Below, piece after piece: positions 46,410 through 58,100 of a stretch of 64,000 nucleotides of DNA; the first letter of the stretch is position 1; every line of letters starts with the position of its first letter. Origin of the DNA: Apostichopus japonicus (Eukaryota; Echinodermata; Holothuroidea; Aspidochirotida; Stichopodidae); contig NC_092569.1 of the NCBI RefSeq assembly GCF_037975245.1, positions 18,958,501 through 19,022,500 on the forward strand, read 5' to 3'. Made by a program: the position numbers and the translations under genes. The notes under the pieces are model-generated. The model made no database searches and was not told where the DNA came from. It worked only from the letters and a program-made list of their open reading frames with translations.

Positions 46410-47450
46410 CGGGGGTAACTGTTTACGTACATAATACGACATATACAGTGCACAGTATTGTCCATTGCACGATGGGATAGTATGGACCGCACCTGAACTA
46501 ACTAACACGTGGACAACACGACGCACGTGGATTCATGTAGAAATCTAAATTACCTTGGAAGTGACGTCATACAAAGCTAACCGACAAACCGCCATATTTT
46601 CTATATACGTATACTATACTATAGGCATTTTATGCAGTAGATTATGTAATCAGTTTTATATTCTTAGACTCAAGAGTTTAAACTGTCCATGACATTGAAT
46701 TATCATCCTTGCCTTTTCATGAAATAAGTAGGTCTTTGACTCCTTTAAACCGAGTTGCGAGAGAAGTAGAATTGTTTATTGCTCTTAGGAAATACTAGAA
46801 CGTTTGGTATCAGTTCAGTGCAATATCAATACAGCTGAGTTCATGCTGTAAAGCTGTATGATATCACAACATCAGTTCCGATTCAGTTCTCTAACCTTAT
46901 TTTTAATAGATCAAAACCTTTAAGGAACTGAGTTAATATACCTTTTATACATAAATAAAACATGCTGATGTTTATTATCAACTTACACATTTCCTACATA
47001 AAGACGTTGACCTGATGAGTTTTCCTGTCAGAGTTTCGTCGTGGAACTGGTCTTATACCGTTCATCTGTAGTGAATGTGCTTGATTTGTCAATTCCTTTG
47101 CATGGCGGTAATTAAGGTCATTGTCATACATAGATCAATACATTTCCCATATAGGTCATTGCCTTACAAAGACATATACATTTCCCCATAAAGATTTTAC
47201 CAGGATTGCACTTGCAATTTGAAACTAGATTCGCCAGACAGGGCTAAAAGTTGGCTAAATTAATGAGATGTTCTTAAGAATAACAATAACACATTTCAGC
47301 TCAGTTGTCTTGATGACATCAGTGGGTCTGCTATTGCCAGATGCATGGTAAACAATATAACCACTTTTATTTAAATTTAGGTCTTTAGCAGTCATTCAAA
47401 CTCCTTGAAGGTACCTCTAGGCGTAGTGATTTGGACCTGATTGTGGAGTA
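46410..47450. other. intergenic, no gene seen
   Basis: No gene recognised. A single CRE-like TGACGTCA lies near 46562. Confidence 0.45.
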
Positions 47451-47459
47451 TCCATTTTA

Positions 47460-48110
47460 ATCGGACCATTGATTTCGTTTATTTCGTTTATTTTATTTGT
47501 TTTTTTCACAACATGTATACAACAAATGTAGCGAATACAGAGAGTTATGGAATGTGAAAGGAAGTGCATCAAAAAACCCTTGTGGGCTTATCTAGTGTTA
47601 CACTCCCTGTAAATATAGAGTACACAAATAACTTACAAAAAAAGAATTAAGAAAAGAACTAATAAAAAAGAGAAGAAAGGAAGGAAAGAAAGAAAAGAAG
47701 GAAAGAGGAACCTCAATCTCATTATAAGTTGAAGTAAAATCTCTTTAATTTGTATTTAAACGAATTTCTGGAAGGTTGTGACCTGATATTAAGAAGCAAA
47801 TACTTCCATGTGATGCTTGTACGATATCGAAGGCTATATTTTCCTACATTGGTGTGAATGCGATTAGGGCGTAAACTTTGTATGTGTCGTGTGTTATAAT
47901 TGTGAATGGCTTGGTTGTGAACAAGATGGTAGTGAGCTCGTATTTTCTAGTGTATGCAAGTTTGGCAAGGATGACAATTTTCATCGTAGGAACTATAGCG
48001 TAGCGACAAGGGTTAGTATAACGTGAAATAAACCATTGATATCGTGTATATGTTATTCTCATAACAATGTGCACAAGAAACAACACATTAGAAAGGCGTT
48101 CCCTTCTGCA
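47460..48110 (-). pseudogene. LINE reverse-transcriptase C-terminal remnant and 3' end
   Basis: On the minus strand one frame reads HNQAIHNYNTRHIQSLRP, then RTSITWKYLLLNIRS and FKYKLKRFYFNL before a stop at 47724-47722. The IHNYNTRH motif, followed by a W..L segment and a final KxxLK..L helix, is the usual tail of CR1/jockey-like non-LTR reverse transcriptases. Upstream the frame shifts. Downstream come a short 3' UTR and an AAATAAACGAAATAAACG tail at about 47470-47500, the simple-repeat end expected of a LINE. It is 5'-truncated and inactive. Confidence 0.72.
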
Positions 48111-48114
48111 GTAC

Positions 48115-51100
48115 AGTCACAAAGTCACGAACGGTTCCTTAATAAAACAATATTTAACGTATAATTAATAGTTTGATATGACATACTGACATCCAAAGTC
48201 CACGCTAACAAACCGATACTTCATGGACAGGGTGGTTGCGATTTATAATAACCACAATTTTGTTTCTAGTTCCAGTTTCTTGACCATTTTTAATTTAATG
48301 ATAAAACCCGAAACTTGTTACCGTACTATTCTTTCTGAGAATAATTTTGTTTTCTAGAGCAGCTCCAAATATGACTTGTATGAGTGAATGGTTAACTAGT
48401 TATTTAACGATAATCTTTGTTATGATCTTATAAACGTCCATCATAGGTCTGTCCCGGGAGCTGCTACGGTTGTATGGCCAGGTCACAGGTCGGCAACGTG
48501 CGGAACTTTGGTTTTAAAACCGCACCAACGAATAAATTCGTTTCTTGGCTGAAAGTGTGGTCTTTGTTTAAGAATGTGACACATAATTTTGATATGTTGC
48601 AGAAGTTTTTAAATAACATTCAGTTGGACTCTCGTTCCGGAAATGAGACGATAATTTTCTTTGTCTCCAACTTCGTTTACACAAGCCGTTTTTCGTTATG
48701 TATTTACAGTTTAAGAGGTATTAACGTTAGATTTTAGGGCACAAATACAAATAACAGGAGAGAAGGGTTGGAGGCAAGGACCGTTAAAAAGGACAGTTCC
48801 ATCATTCGGTTGATCACCATCTTAAAAAAGTTGAAGGTTTACAGTCTTGATTTGAGGCTAAGGCCTCTTTTTACTGTATTTCTGGATCGATTCAGACATT
48901 AGCTTATAACCATTCTTAAAATAATCAACGACAACCCTTATTTCGTAATATTTGGGGGAATTAGGAAATTTGTCGGAAATCGAGAAGATTGCAGAGTACT
49001 CCTCTCTTGCTAGCTGGCCTACAATAAGAAAAGAGGGAGTTGGGGAAGGGGGGTGTGGGGTGGGGGGGGGTCATGTCTTGTGAAACAAAACAAAACAAAA
49101 ACAGAGAGAAAGTAAACAGATTTTCATTTCAGAATTAATTGTATAATCAATTAACTTATTTCGACCTTTTGTATTGAGTAACGTTGACAGCGTATACAGA
49201 TATAATACCAGCATCACAGCTTATTTCATATTGAACCAAGGACATATCCCGGTCATATTTGACAAAAAGACTCTTAGAAATTTATTTTAGAATATTTCTT
49301 AATGATTTTCACGTATAATTAGACATTCAATGCAGAATTTATCCTTCACTGCTAGTCTGTGATGATTTTTTTTAGCACTTGGCAAAAGCAGCTGTTTTGA
49401 AAGTTTCTCGCTCGGACACTTACAGTTGGTATATTACAACTATAAACGAAAACAGATTCCGGTGCAAATTCAAGTTTGACAGTTTTCTTCAGAAATTGCA
49501 TCGAAATGAACGTTAATTATGCCGATGAACTCTTTTCTTTTTACAGATATTATAAGGATATATTTGTTTAAAGTATTAAGTATGTTATAAAGAGTCTAAA
49601 AAGCAGTGACGTTGTCTGACATTGAATGTGAGGGTGAAGGGGGGGGGGGCGGAGGGGGCCCAAAATTAAAGCATTTGTGTTGGGCACAGAATGAGGTTAT
49701 AATGTATACTGGCGCCAGAGGCGACAGTGCATGTGAACCCGGCCCCAAGCCCACATAGCTTCTGGCCCAGTGGACCGACGTTGCTACCTAGTGGGCTTGA
49801 ATTGGGAAGCTTTGCTTTTTTTTTCAACAATCCAGACATTATATCAGCTTCAAATCAACATAATTTTTTTAGGCAGACGTGAAAATAATATATTAATAGT
49901 CAGTAGAAGTCAATTTAATGTGTATCTTACTGCCAAGGTCTACTTTTGATCGTGGAAAACTTTATTTGCCGTGCCTCTTCCTTCCGTCTCCCCCCTCCCC
50001 TCCCTCTCCCGTACCCCTCCAACGCCACTACCCCTCCCCTCCCTCCCCTTCCCGCTCTCGTAGAAGCCACTGATAAAAAGTCGTCTTCAGCTCAGACTGA
50101 TGAAGTTGAAACTTTGCAAATAACGTACGCAGTTTTGTTTGTCCTCCTTCATACCTGCCATGATTTTTTTCATTTTCTTGCGTTTTATTTTTTTGTCTTA
50201 AAAAGCGATATTTCATCGGGGTACATCCAATCTTCTGACAAAACAAGTCTTCATCCAGGAAACGAAGCGGTTTTGAATCGGAAGATAATGATGATTAAAT
50301 TTCGCGGTCAGAGACCTAACCAAACCACTGTAACCTGTTATTGCGGTAGTACCAGCTTCCGAGCAAAAATAAGAAATGTTTATGGTTCCTCCCAAGTAGA
50401 GGGCGTCATTAAGAAATTAATGAAGAGCACGAGCAGTTAAGGAAGACTAATGTCAGACATCTTTGTACTGTGATGAATCACGGAGCTCAGTGGATGAATA
50501 TACCTTCATTTACATATTACATTATTATCACCATAAAGAATCGATGACCTATTTACGAACAGTTATACCAGGGGGATTTTTTAGAAACTTAACCCTTTTC
50601 TGTATTAAATCGTTAATATGTCATTACTGCAAAATCAACATTTTTGATGAGATGCACTCACGGTTCCGGAGAAAAAGAAAATGAGAGAAACAAACTCTCC
50701 TTTATTTTCATTATATACATGCAGAAAATTGGCCCTTGTAACAATTGGTGTTCTTTAAATCTTTGTGTCATCGCGTGAAATCCTAAACGAAAAAATAAAG
50801 CTGAACATTAAAATTAATTCGTTGTGTATTTCTACTTGGAACAAGGTAACATCTAATATAAACAATTTGCGTTTTTTTCATGTAAAAGGTTTACCTTGAC
50901 GATATTGATTGAAGAAAGAAAGAAAGGACCACGAAGTATTCTGCATAGTTTGTTTGACAAAACTAAAAACTACGAATAACATTGTCTTCTTTCATATATT
51001 TTGTGTGACAATTGAGTGAAGAGATATATCTTTTTAACCGATACATAACATCAATCAAAAAACGTTATATTGTAACTTGCTTGTCAAAGAGTTTGATGAA

Positions 51101-51140
51101 CTCTTCTGTTTGGAATATGAGAGATACAGATGGTGATCGT
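48115..51140. other. intergenic, no gene seen
   Basis: About 3 kb without a recognised gene. Open frames at 48474-48737 and 49946-50440 (plus) do not match known families. The latter begins in a C/T-rich low-complexity tract. Poly-G near 49063 and 49639. Confidence 0.4.
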
Positions 51141-51146
51141 AACTGT

Positions 51147-51168
51147 CGCCCTCTATTTGAGTCACTCG

Positions 51169-51220
<52 letters not shown>

Positions 51221-51252
51221 CATTTATATACGAGTGACTCAAATAGAGGGCG
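51147..51252. repeat. 106-bp foldback with AT-rich centre
   Basis: CGCCCTCTATTTGAGTCACT (from 51147) and its complement AGTGACTCAAATAGAGGGCG (ending 51252) are perfect inverted arms of about 26 bp around an AT microsatellite. It can form a single hairpin. The arrangement matches the interrupted one at 42443-42945. Confidence 0.9.
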
Positions 51253-51254
51253 AT

Positions 51255-52195
51255 ATATATATAACAATAATAATCATAAAAATATATTAATTAATTATAA
51301 CAACAACTCCAAACCATATCCGACTGACTTAAACAGTTACCTGAATCTTTATGGGGGACCAGATGTGAATAAAGTATTGGGGTGTGGGGGTTCTACTCTC
51401 GAGTCACTGAAGCCAGCTCCCGTGTATCTGGGTTTAAGGGTCATCCCCAGGCAAAATAGAAAACAAGAAGTAAAATTGTGCATTCTGAGGCATGCAGATA
51501 ACTTAGACTTTTATAGGTAGCTCTAGACGCAATGTTGTGCTTATAAATAAAATTTCACACGCCTGACTTAGGTAGTGATCTAAATCGTTATTAGAGAACC
51601 AGATGCAATGAAGGATCATATAACGGATGAGATGTTGTCCTGGGGTTGTAGTAGCCGTGTGGGGGGGGGGGGGAAGGTACTCCCCCGAAAAATTCAGACT
51701 CCAAGGCTAAAAGGCAAAAACTAAAAGGCGCAATCTGAGGAATATTTATACTGCAATTTGGGCTATAGAAGGAACACGTAACGCAAGGTTTGGCAAAGAA
51801 ATAATTTGTATCAAATTGAAAAGAGAGGGTACACCCGTAGAAGTAGTCCTATTCTTCCCCGGCAAAAGGCAAAAATCCCCAGATTAGACCATATCCTCTC
51901 GACTGACGATAAGAGGTGAGGGGGGGGGGTGGACCCGGCCGTCGCCTCAGTTGCGCACGCCACTGAGAAACGACGATAAATTTTAAATAAACGATATTTT
52001 TGATACTAATTTAACCATAACAAGGTCTGTTGCTTACTGACTCAAGACTTTACTTCACTGGTCTGATTAATCACCCTTTACCAACCCACTTACTTGTTTG
52101 ACCCAATCAGTCGATGAGGCAGAATGTACTTTACGCATAGTAGTACGGATAGGAATCTGTGAATCTTTAGTAACTTTCGGTCTCCATTTGAAATC
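51255..52195. other. intergenic, no gene seen
   Basis: Poly-G near 51661 and 51920. A single GCGCACGCCACTG near 51952 resembles a hAT right end, but no left partner was found. Confidence 0.45.
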
Positions 52196-52197
52196 AT

Positions 52198-52600
52198 TTT
52201 TTTTATTATTATCATCTTTTATGAGGGTAGTCCTGCTCAGTGCCAAAGCACTGCTTTCCAGAGGACCCCTCAATACAAAACAAAAATATAATTGCATGCA
52301 GTAGAAAAACGGTAAACATCAAAAAGCACAAAAAGGACGGCAAAAAGATAGAAAAACAAATATCAGAAATCTAAACAAAATATATGTTTTCATATTGCGT
52401 TTAAAAATAATAATATTCCGCAAGCATTTCAATCTTGGGGGAAGACTGTTCCACGACCTGCCTCCAGAAAATTTAAAGGACCTTTTACCATTCCCAGATC
52501 TAACAGGAGCAAGTAAAACATCATTAGAGCAGCTAGATCTAGTTCTGTACGAATGGCTATCTCTCAGTAGAATTGTATGATCAGTAATGTACAACAATAA
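52198..52600 (-). mobile_element. CR1/L2-like LINE 3' end with reverse-transcriptase tail
   Basis: On the minus strand, 52597-52319 encodes SHSYRTRSSCSNDVLLAPVR, then GKRSFKFSGGRSWNSLPPRL and IIFKRNMKTYIL before a stop. The motif KRSF..SG...WNSLP followed by FKR.(L/M)K is the classic end of CR1/L2-type non-LTR reverse transcriptases. The 3' UTR follows, with a terminal hairpin region (GTCCTCTGGAAAGCAGTGC, then CACTGAGCAGGAC) and an ATAATAATAAAAAAA tail ending at about 52198. The copy is 5'-truncated at about 52600. It lies some 210 bases downstream of the FReD gene's stop codon, in the same orientation, so it could supply part of that gene's 3' UTR. Confidence 0.85.
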
Positions 52601-52813
52601 AACCTGTAAAGCGCATAATTAAAATACAAACTGGCACACAAGTTCTGATTCATTTGCCAGGTTGAATGTTTTGGTATAACATGTATTGGTTATAACTCAT
52701 ATTGCTCATATTAAATCATAAATCATGTTAGTAACAATACATTAGAACATTACATGGTTTCTTCTTATTCAACTTTAACTGTTAATGACCGCCCAATCTA
52801 GACCGGTTGTCAT

Positions 52814-53073
52814 CTAGACAGGCCTAATTTTCATTTCAACGTATTTTATGTTACGTCTACCTCCTGGCATTTCGAACCAGCGTATGCTCGCATTCTTATT
52901 TGCTGCATTGTAGTCACCGTTGAGGTTATAACGTCCACATTGCTTGTACCACCAGGCACCGCGACGTGTAAAAGCACAGTTTTCTCCTGTATGCCTGTCA
53001 TTGTCCTGGTCGAAAGTACTGAAGTTAGTGTGTAGATGGGTACCAAAAGAAGCACGTAGATACGAGTCACCGC
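52814..53073 (-). CDS. FReD gene, last exon (C-terminal half of fibrinogen-like domain)
   Basis: The exon begins after a long pyrimidine tract and AG (53075-53074); its first two bases complete a Gly codon split by the intron. It encodes GDSYLRASFGTHLHTNFSTF, the calcium-site-like DQDNDRHTGENCA, WWYKQCGRYNLNGDY and the terminal EMKIRPV before the stop. These match the second half of fibrinogen-related domains: paired Cys in NCA and KQC, the CxxxNLNG motif and the MKIRP ending. Two N-glycosylation sequons (NFS, NAS) are present. No canonical AATAAA is obvious close downstream on this strand. Confidence 0.92.
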
Positions 53074-54162
53074 CTTCAGAATTTAAAGAAAGAAAGAAAA
53101 GAAAAGAAGAAACGAAAACATTATTTAGTAAAGTAAAGTACATAGCTAAAACTGATTATAGTACAGTTATAATATAACTATATCCGCTTCCTAGTTGGTA
53201 AATATATCTGCGACGGAACTCTCCTAAATTGATCTCGGGCCATCGAATTCACTTAAATGACACAGTTTGACTCCGTCTACAAGTTCGGTTCTTTCCTACA
53301 AAAAGTGACACAATAGCACATTTACTAGAGAAGAACGTTAGACTATGTTAACTCTGAGTTTACTAGACGTGCTCGAAACTTTTTACAAGTTTTACAACAA
53401 AAGAGGGCAGGCAGAGCGGATAGAGGTTGCACAAACCCCAATTCCCCTCATTTTAAGTAAATATCTTTGATACTGAAAAGTACCCTTTTTCGATTTTAGT
53501 CCTTAATAGATAGGGCAACTTTGTTGAGTAGTTAATATGGAGTGTAAATAAAAATTGCCGCTTAGTTGGAAAACATTAAAATACTGCGATTTTTGATTGT
53601 GAGTGCACATACAATCCATTTTGTCGGAATGATGGTATGTGTGATTATGTGATTTACCCTCTGATATAAATGTCACATGCCTCACTGCCCCGAATGTCTT
53701 ACCCCCTCGCCCTCCTCGTCAGATTGAACCATTCTCCGGGCCTCCTTACACGAGGACCGCTGTAACCAGACAGCAATTTAAACTTTCAAACCGACTGATA
53801 TTGATGTTCAATGGCATGTTGTATAACATGGTGTTACGTAACTGTTGAAACTTCTGTCAACTATTATAATTGTACTTAAAGGTATGCTGTATTGGGCCCA
53901 GATATGCTAGATATTAAAATATGGTCATCTTTGGTCAAAATTCTTAAACTGTTTTTATTGCAACCTTCGAAGAAATTTGTTCTTCACTGGGACATTCAGT
54001 CATCTGGTGTGTTCCTTAAAAAATTCTGAGAACAATTTGAAGAGTAAAGACCTCCAGGAAAACACTTTTTGAAAACTTCTAGCAATTATAGCGTGTTATT
54101 ATTTGGGGCCTATACAGACTATCTTTAACGACAACATCATTTGAAACGATCTTAATACAAAC
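53074..54162 (-). other. intron 2 of the FReD gene
   Basis: Phase-1 intron of 1089 bases. The donor is GTTTGT (54162 downward), weaker than consensus. The acceptor is a TTCTTTTCTTTTCTTTC-type tract then AG at 53074. No embedded gene seen. Confidence 0.85.
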
Positions 54163-54427
54163 CTACGGTACCGCTTGCAGTCCCCAACCCCGACAGTTGG
54201 TAGTAGTCCTTTTCATCGCTAATGCGGAAGAAATCGTAGTTTACGAAGTAAATATCTCCTAGCCTGTTCACCATATCGATTCGGAGTTGATAGTCACCTT
54301 GATTTGTCAGGTAGTATAACTTATCGTTACCTAACCAAAATTCATGATCCAGGTCACCGAATCCATACTTGTAGCTGGTCCAATTACGAAAAAAATCAAC
54401 GGAACCATCAACACGACGTTGAAATAC
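54163..54427 (-). CDS. FReD gene, middle exon
   Basis: 265 bases, entered after CTGCAG at 54433-54428 in phase 0 and leaving one base of a Gly codon. It encodes VFQRRVDGSVDFFRNWTSYK, then YGFGDLDHEFWLGNDKLYYL and TNQGDYQLRIDM. FWLGN(D/E)K and the (Q/E)LR(I/V)DM strand are the most conserved part of fibrinogen-related domains. The end (YYQLSGLGTASGTV) corresponds to the usual Y.L.(V/I)(G/S)....G(N/T)(A/V)GD. There are no stops or shifts, and NWT is a sequon. It links cleanly in frame to the exons on both sides. Confidence 0.93.
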
Positions 54428-55030
54428 CTGCAGTGGATAGAAGCACGAAACCTACATTTTGTAGAACATTTATAGGAATAATGTTTTCCTGCAGTCTCTT
54501 AAAGGAATACTACAAGCCATTGAAATTATACAGAAATACACAAATGTATCCTGCCGACTGCATTTCTTTGATGCAAATATACCAAGCTTTATTGCACATT
54601 TTTCAGATGTACTAGGTGGGACCATAACGGACGTAAAAGTAGTATTATCTATATCATCTGTTAAAACTGTTTATTAGCCTTATCATTCACTTGACGATGG
54701 TGACTCATTTTGTCATATTTACCGTCAGGAGTGTTCTATAGGTATATACATATCAGTTGTGAAAATGTTGCAGACAAAGTGTACTGAACAATTTGAAGTT
54801 ATTTTGAAAGCAAAATACACAACAATCATAGATTAAAGGGCTTATAAAAAAGAAGTGGTCTTACATGTAATTCATATAAAAAAATCCGCGGCACGTAAAC
54901 AAGATTCTTTGAAATGATTCTTTTTGTTAAATATATTCTGTAATGTTCTTATCGTCCAGATTTTTTTATTTATTAGTTAGGGTAAATTTGGAACTACAGA
55001 ATTGGTCACCGTCGCTAACATATAACTTAC
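54428..55030 (-). other. intron 1 (within window) of the FReD gene
   Basis: Phase-0 intron of 603 bases with a consensus donor (ACG then GTAAGT at 55030-55025) and acceptor CTGCAG. Reading through the donor would add 17 residues and stop at 54977; that is the alternative end of the large frame, but it would truncate the FReD after GGGWT. Confidence 0.88.
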
Positions 55031-55170
55031 CGTCCAGCCTCCACCATTAGTAGTCATATTACAAAAGACCTCAAAGTTAGAACCACTCCAATTAAACGGC
55101 TTTATGGAATAAATGCCGGTGGACGAGTTACCAGCATTGTACACATCAAGACAGTTGGTCATCGTTGAGT
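55031..55170 (-). other. FReD N-terminal segment within the giant exon
   Basis: The last 45 or so codons before the donor read NCLDVYNAG, STGIYSIKPFNWSGSNFEVF and CNMTTNGGGWT. They give the first two of the four domain cysteines and the universally conserved GGWT. Joined to the two later exons this makes a domain of about 216 residues, the normal FReD size. Four N-glycosylation sequons (NST, NSS, NWS, NMT) crowd this segment. Confidence 0.92.
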
Positions 55171-58100
55171 TTTTCCCTATAAAGTCTTCAATGCGATTGG
55201 TGATGCTTTCATCCGTGCTTCCAATTACCCGAGTGATGCTTTGAAGGTTCTGTGTTGTGCTGCCATAGTTTTGAGTGGTTCGTTTAAGAAACTGAGCATA
55301 GGTCGTTGACATTTCACGTTGATTCATGGTGTTTTTAGCAAATTGTGATGTTCTTTCAGCGGTTTCAGTTTCAACCTCACTGTATTTAATAGTGTCTGTA
55401 ATTTGTCGGGTATAGATTGCAAGTGGTAGGGAATCAGTGAGAATGGATTCCTCAATTAATTGTGTGATGCCTTCCGTAGATGGGATCGTTCCTTCAAATG
55501 ACTGGGAGGTACTCTCAACTAGTTTGGTGGTACTTTTTGATGATTTGCTAGACTTTTCGGATGGCTGGTTAGTGCTTTCAAATAATGTAGTTATTTCTGT
55601 AGATTCTGTGGTGCACGTAGATGGGAATGATGTTCTTTCAATGGCTGCTGTTATCTCTTGAGCTTCGGTGGTGTTTTCAACAACTTGATTTAATATCTTA
55701 GTAATTCGAACAACAGCGTCAGGTGTCCGTGTTGTGCTGTCGTATTCCCGAGTAGCTCTTTGGTTTGGTTCGTTGTTTGTGTCAAGTGATCGGGTGTTGA
55801 TTTCAATGTTTTGAGTGGTTATTTCAAATGGTTTAGTGTCAGTAATACTTGTGCGGTCAGAAAGTGCAATGGTTACTTCATTCCTCATATCGTCCTGGGC
55901 CGTTGCTATTTCACGTTGTTTGGTGGTGCTTTCAAGGAATTGTGATGTCTCGTCACCGGTGTTAATTTGAAATTTCCGTTCTGTGACGTCTTTGGTCATG
56001 GTGGGCTTTGGGATGTTTGTAGATGGCAACCTAGATCCTTCCTGGTTTGCTGGAATTTTACGTTGATTCGTGGTGCTTTCAAAAACTTGGGATGCTCTCT
56101 CAGTGGTTTCAGATTGATGGAGATGTGTGTTAACATGATTTTGTTGAGTAGTGTCTGTAATTTGTCGGGTATTACTTTCAAGTGGTAGGGAGTCAGTTAT
56201 AGTGTATTCCTCAAAGATGTAAGTGATGCCATCAATATATTGAATATTATCTTCAGGTGACTGTGTGGTACTTTCAAGAATATTGGTTGTACTTTGTGAT
56301 TTGTGATTTTGTTGAGTTGTGTCTATAATTCGGGGCGTATTGCTCTCAAGTGGTAGGGAGTCAGTTATAGTGTTTTCCTCATAGATGTAAGTGATGCCAT
56401 CAATATATTGAATATTACCTTCAGGTGACTGTGAGGTACTTTCAAGAATATTGGTGGTACTTTGTGATTTGTGATTTTGTTGAGTAGTGTCTATAACTTG
56501 GGGCCTATTACTTTCAAGTGGTAGGGAGTCAGTTATAGTGTATTCCTCAAAGATGTAAGTGATGCCATCAATATATTGAATATTACTTTCAGGTGACTGT
56601 GTGGTACTTTCAAGAATATTGGTTGTACTTTGTTGTTTGTGAATTTGTTGAGTAGTGTCTATAATATGGGGCGTATTGCTTTCAAGTGGTAGGGAGTCAG
56701 TTATAGTGTATTCCTCAAATATGTAAGTGATGCCATCAATATATTGAATATTCCCTTTAGGTGACTGTGCGGTACTTTCAAGACTATTGGTGGTACCTTG
56801 TGCTGATTTGCTAGGCTTTTCGGATGGCTGCTTAGTGCTTTCAAATAATGTATTTCTTTCTGTAGGTTTTGTGGTGCTCAAAGATGAGAGTGATGTTCTT
56901 TCAATGGGTACTGTTATCTCTTGAGCTTCCGTGGTGCTGTCAACGACTTGAGTTAATATCTTAGTAGTTCGTAGAACAGCGTCAAGCTTCTGTGTTGTGC
57001 TGTCGTATTCCCGAGTAGCTCTTTGGTTTGGTCCGTTGTTTGTGTCAAATGATCGCGTGTTGATTTCGATATTTTGAGTAGTTATTTCAAATGGTTTAGT
57101 GTCAGTTATACTTGTGCAGTTAGAAAGTGCAATGGTTACTTCATTCCTCATACTGTCCTTGGTCGTTGTATGTTCACGTTGTTTCGTGGTGCTTTCAAGG
57201 AATTGGGGTTTCTCGTCACGGGTGTCAGTTTGAAGGTTCTGTGTTGTGACGTCTTTGGTCACAGTGGGTTTTGGGATGTTTGTAGATGACAAGCTAGATC
57301 CTTCCTGGTTCGTTGCTATTGTTTGATGATTCGTGGTACCTATTTGAGGTTGGGACGTTCTGTCAGCTGTTTCAGATTGAAGATTCTGTGTTGTGACGCC
57401 TTTGTTCATGGTGGGTTTTGGGATGGTTGTAGATAACGAGATAGGTCCTTCCTGGGTCGGTGATATTGTTCGATGATTCGTGGTGCTTTTAGAAGATGGA
57501 GACGTTCTTTCAGCAGTTGCAGATTGAAGGTTCTTTGTTTTGACGTCTTTGGTCATGGTTGGTTTTGAGATTTTTGTAGATGACAAGCTAGATCCTTCCT
57601 GGATCGGTGATATTTTTCGATGATGCGTGGTGCTTTTAAGAGATGGGGACATTCTCTCATGCGTTTCAGTTTTAAGATTCTGTGTTGTGACGTCTCTGGT
57701 CACGGTGGGCTTCGGAATATTTGTAGATAAAAAGCTAGATCCTTCCTGGGTCGCTGCTATTGTTCGATGATTCGTGGTGCTTTTAAGAGATGGGGACGTT
57801 CTGTCAGTAGTTTCAGTTTGAAGTTTCTGTGTTGTGACGTCTTTTGTGACGATGGGTTTTGAGATTTTTGTAGATGACAAGCTAGAATTTCCTTTAGTCG
57901 CTGTTATCGTTCGATGATTTGTGCTGCTTTGAAGAGATGGGGACGTCCCAGCAGCAGTTTCAGTTTTAAGATTCTGTGATGTGACGTCTTCGGTCACGGT
58001 GGGCTTCGGGATGTTTGTAGATGAAAAGCTAGATCCTTCCTGGGTCGCTGCTATTGTTCGAGGATTCGTGGTGCTTTTAATAGATGGGGACGTTCTCTCA

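Noticed and set aside
49946..50440. 164-codon plus-strand frame
   Set aside because: Begins in a C/T-rich low-complexity tract; no recognisable domain and no splice context.
51930..51966. Possible hAT right end GCGCACGCCACTG
   Set aside because: No matching left end or target duplication nearby.
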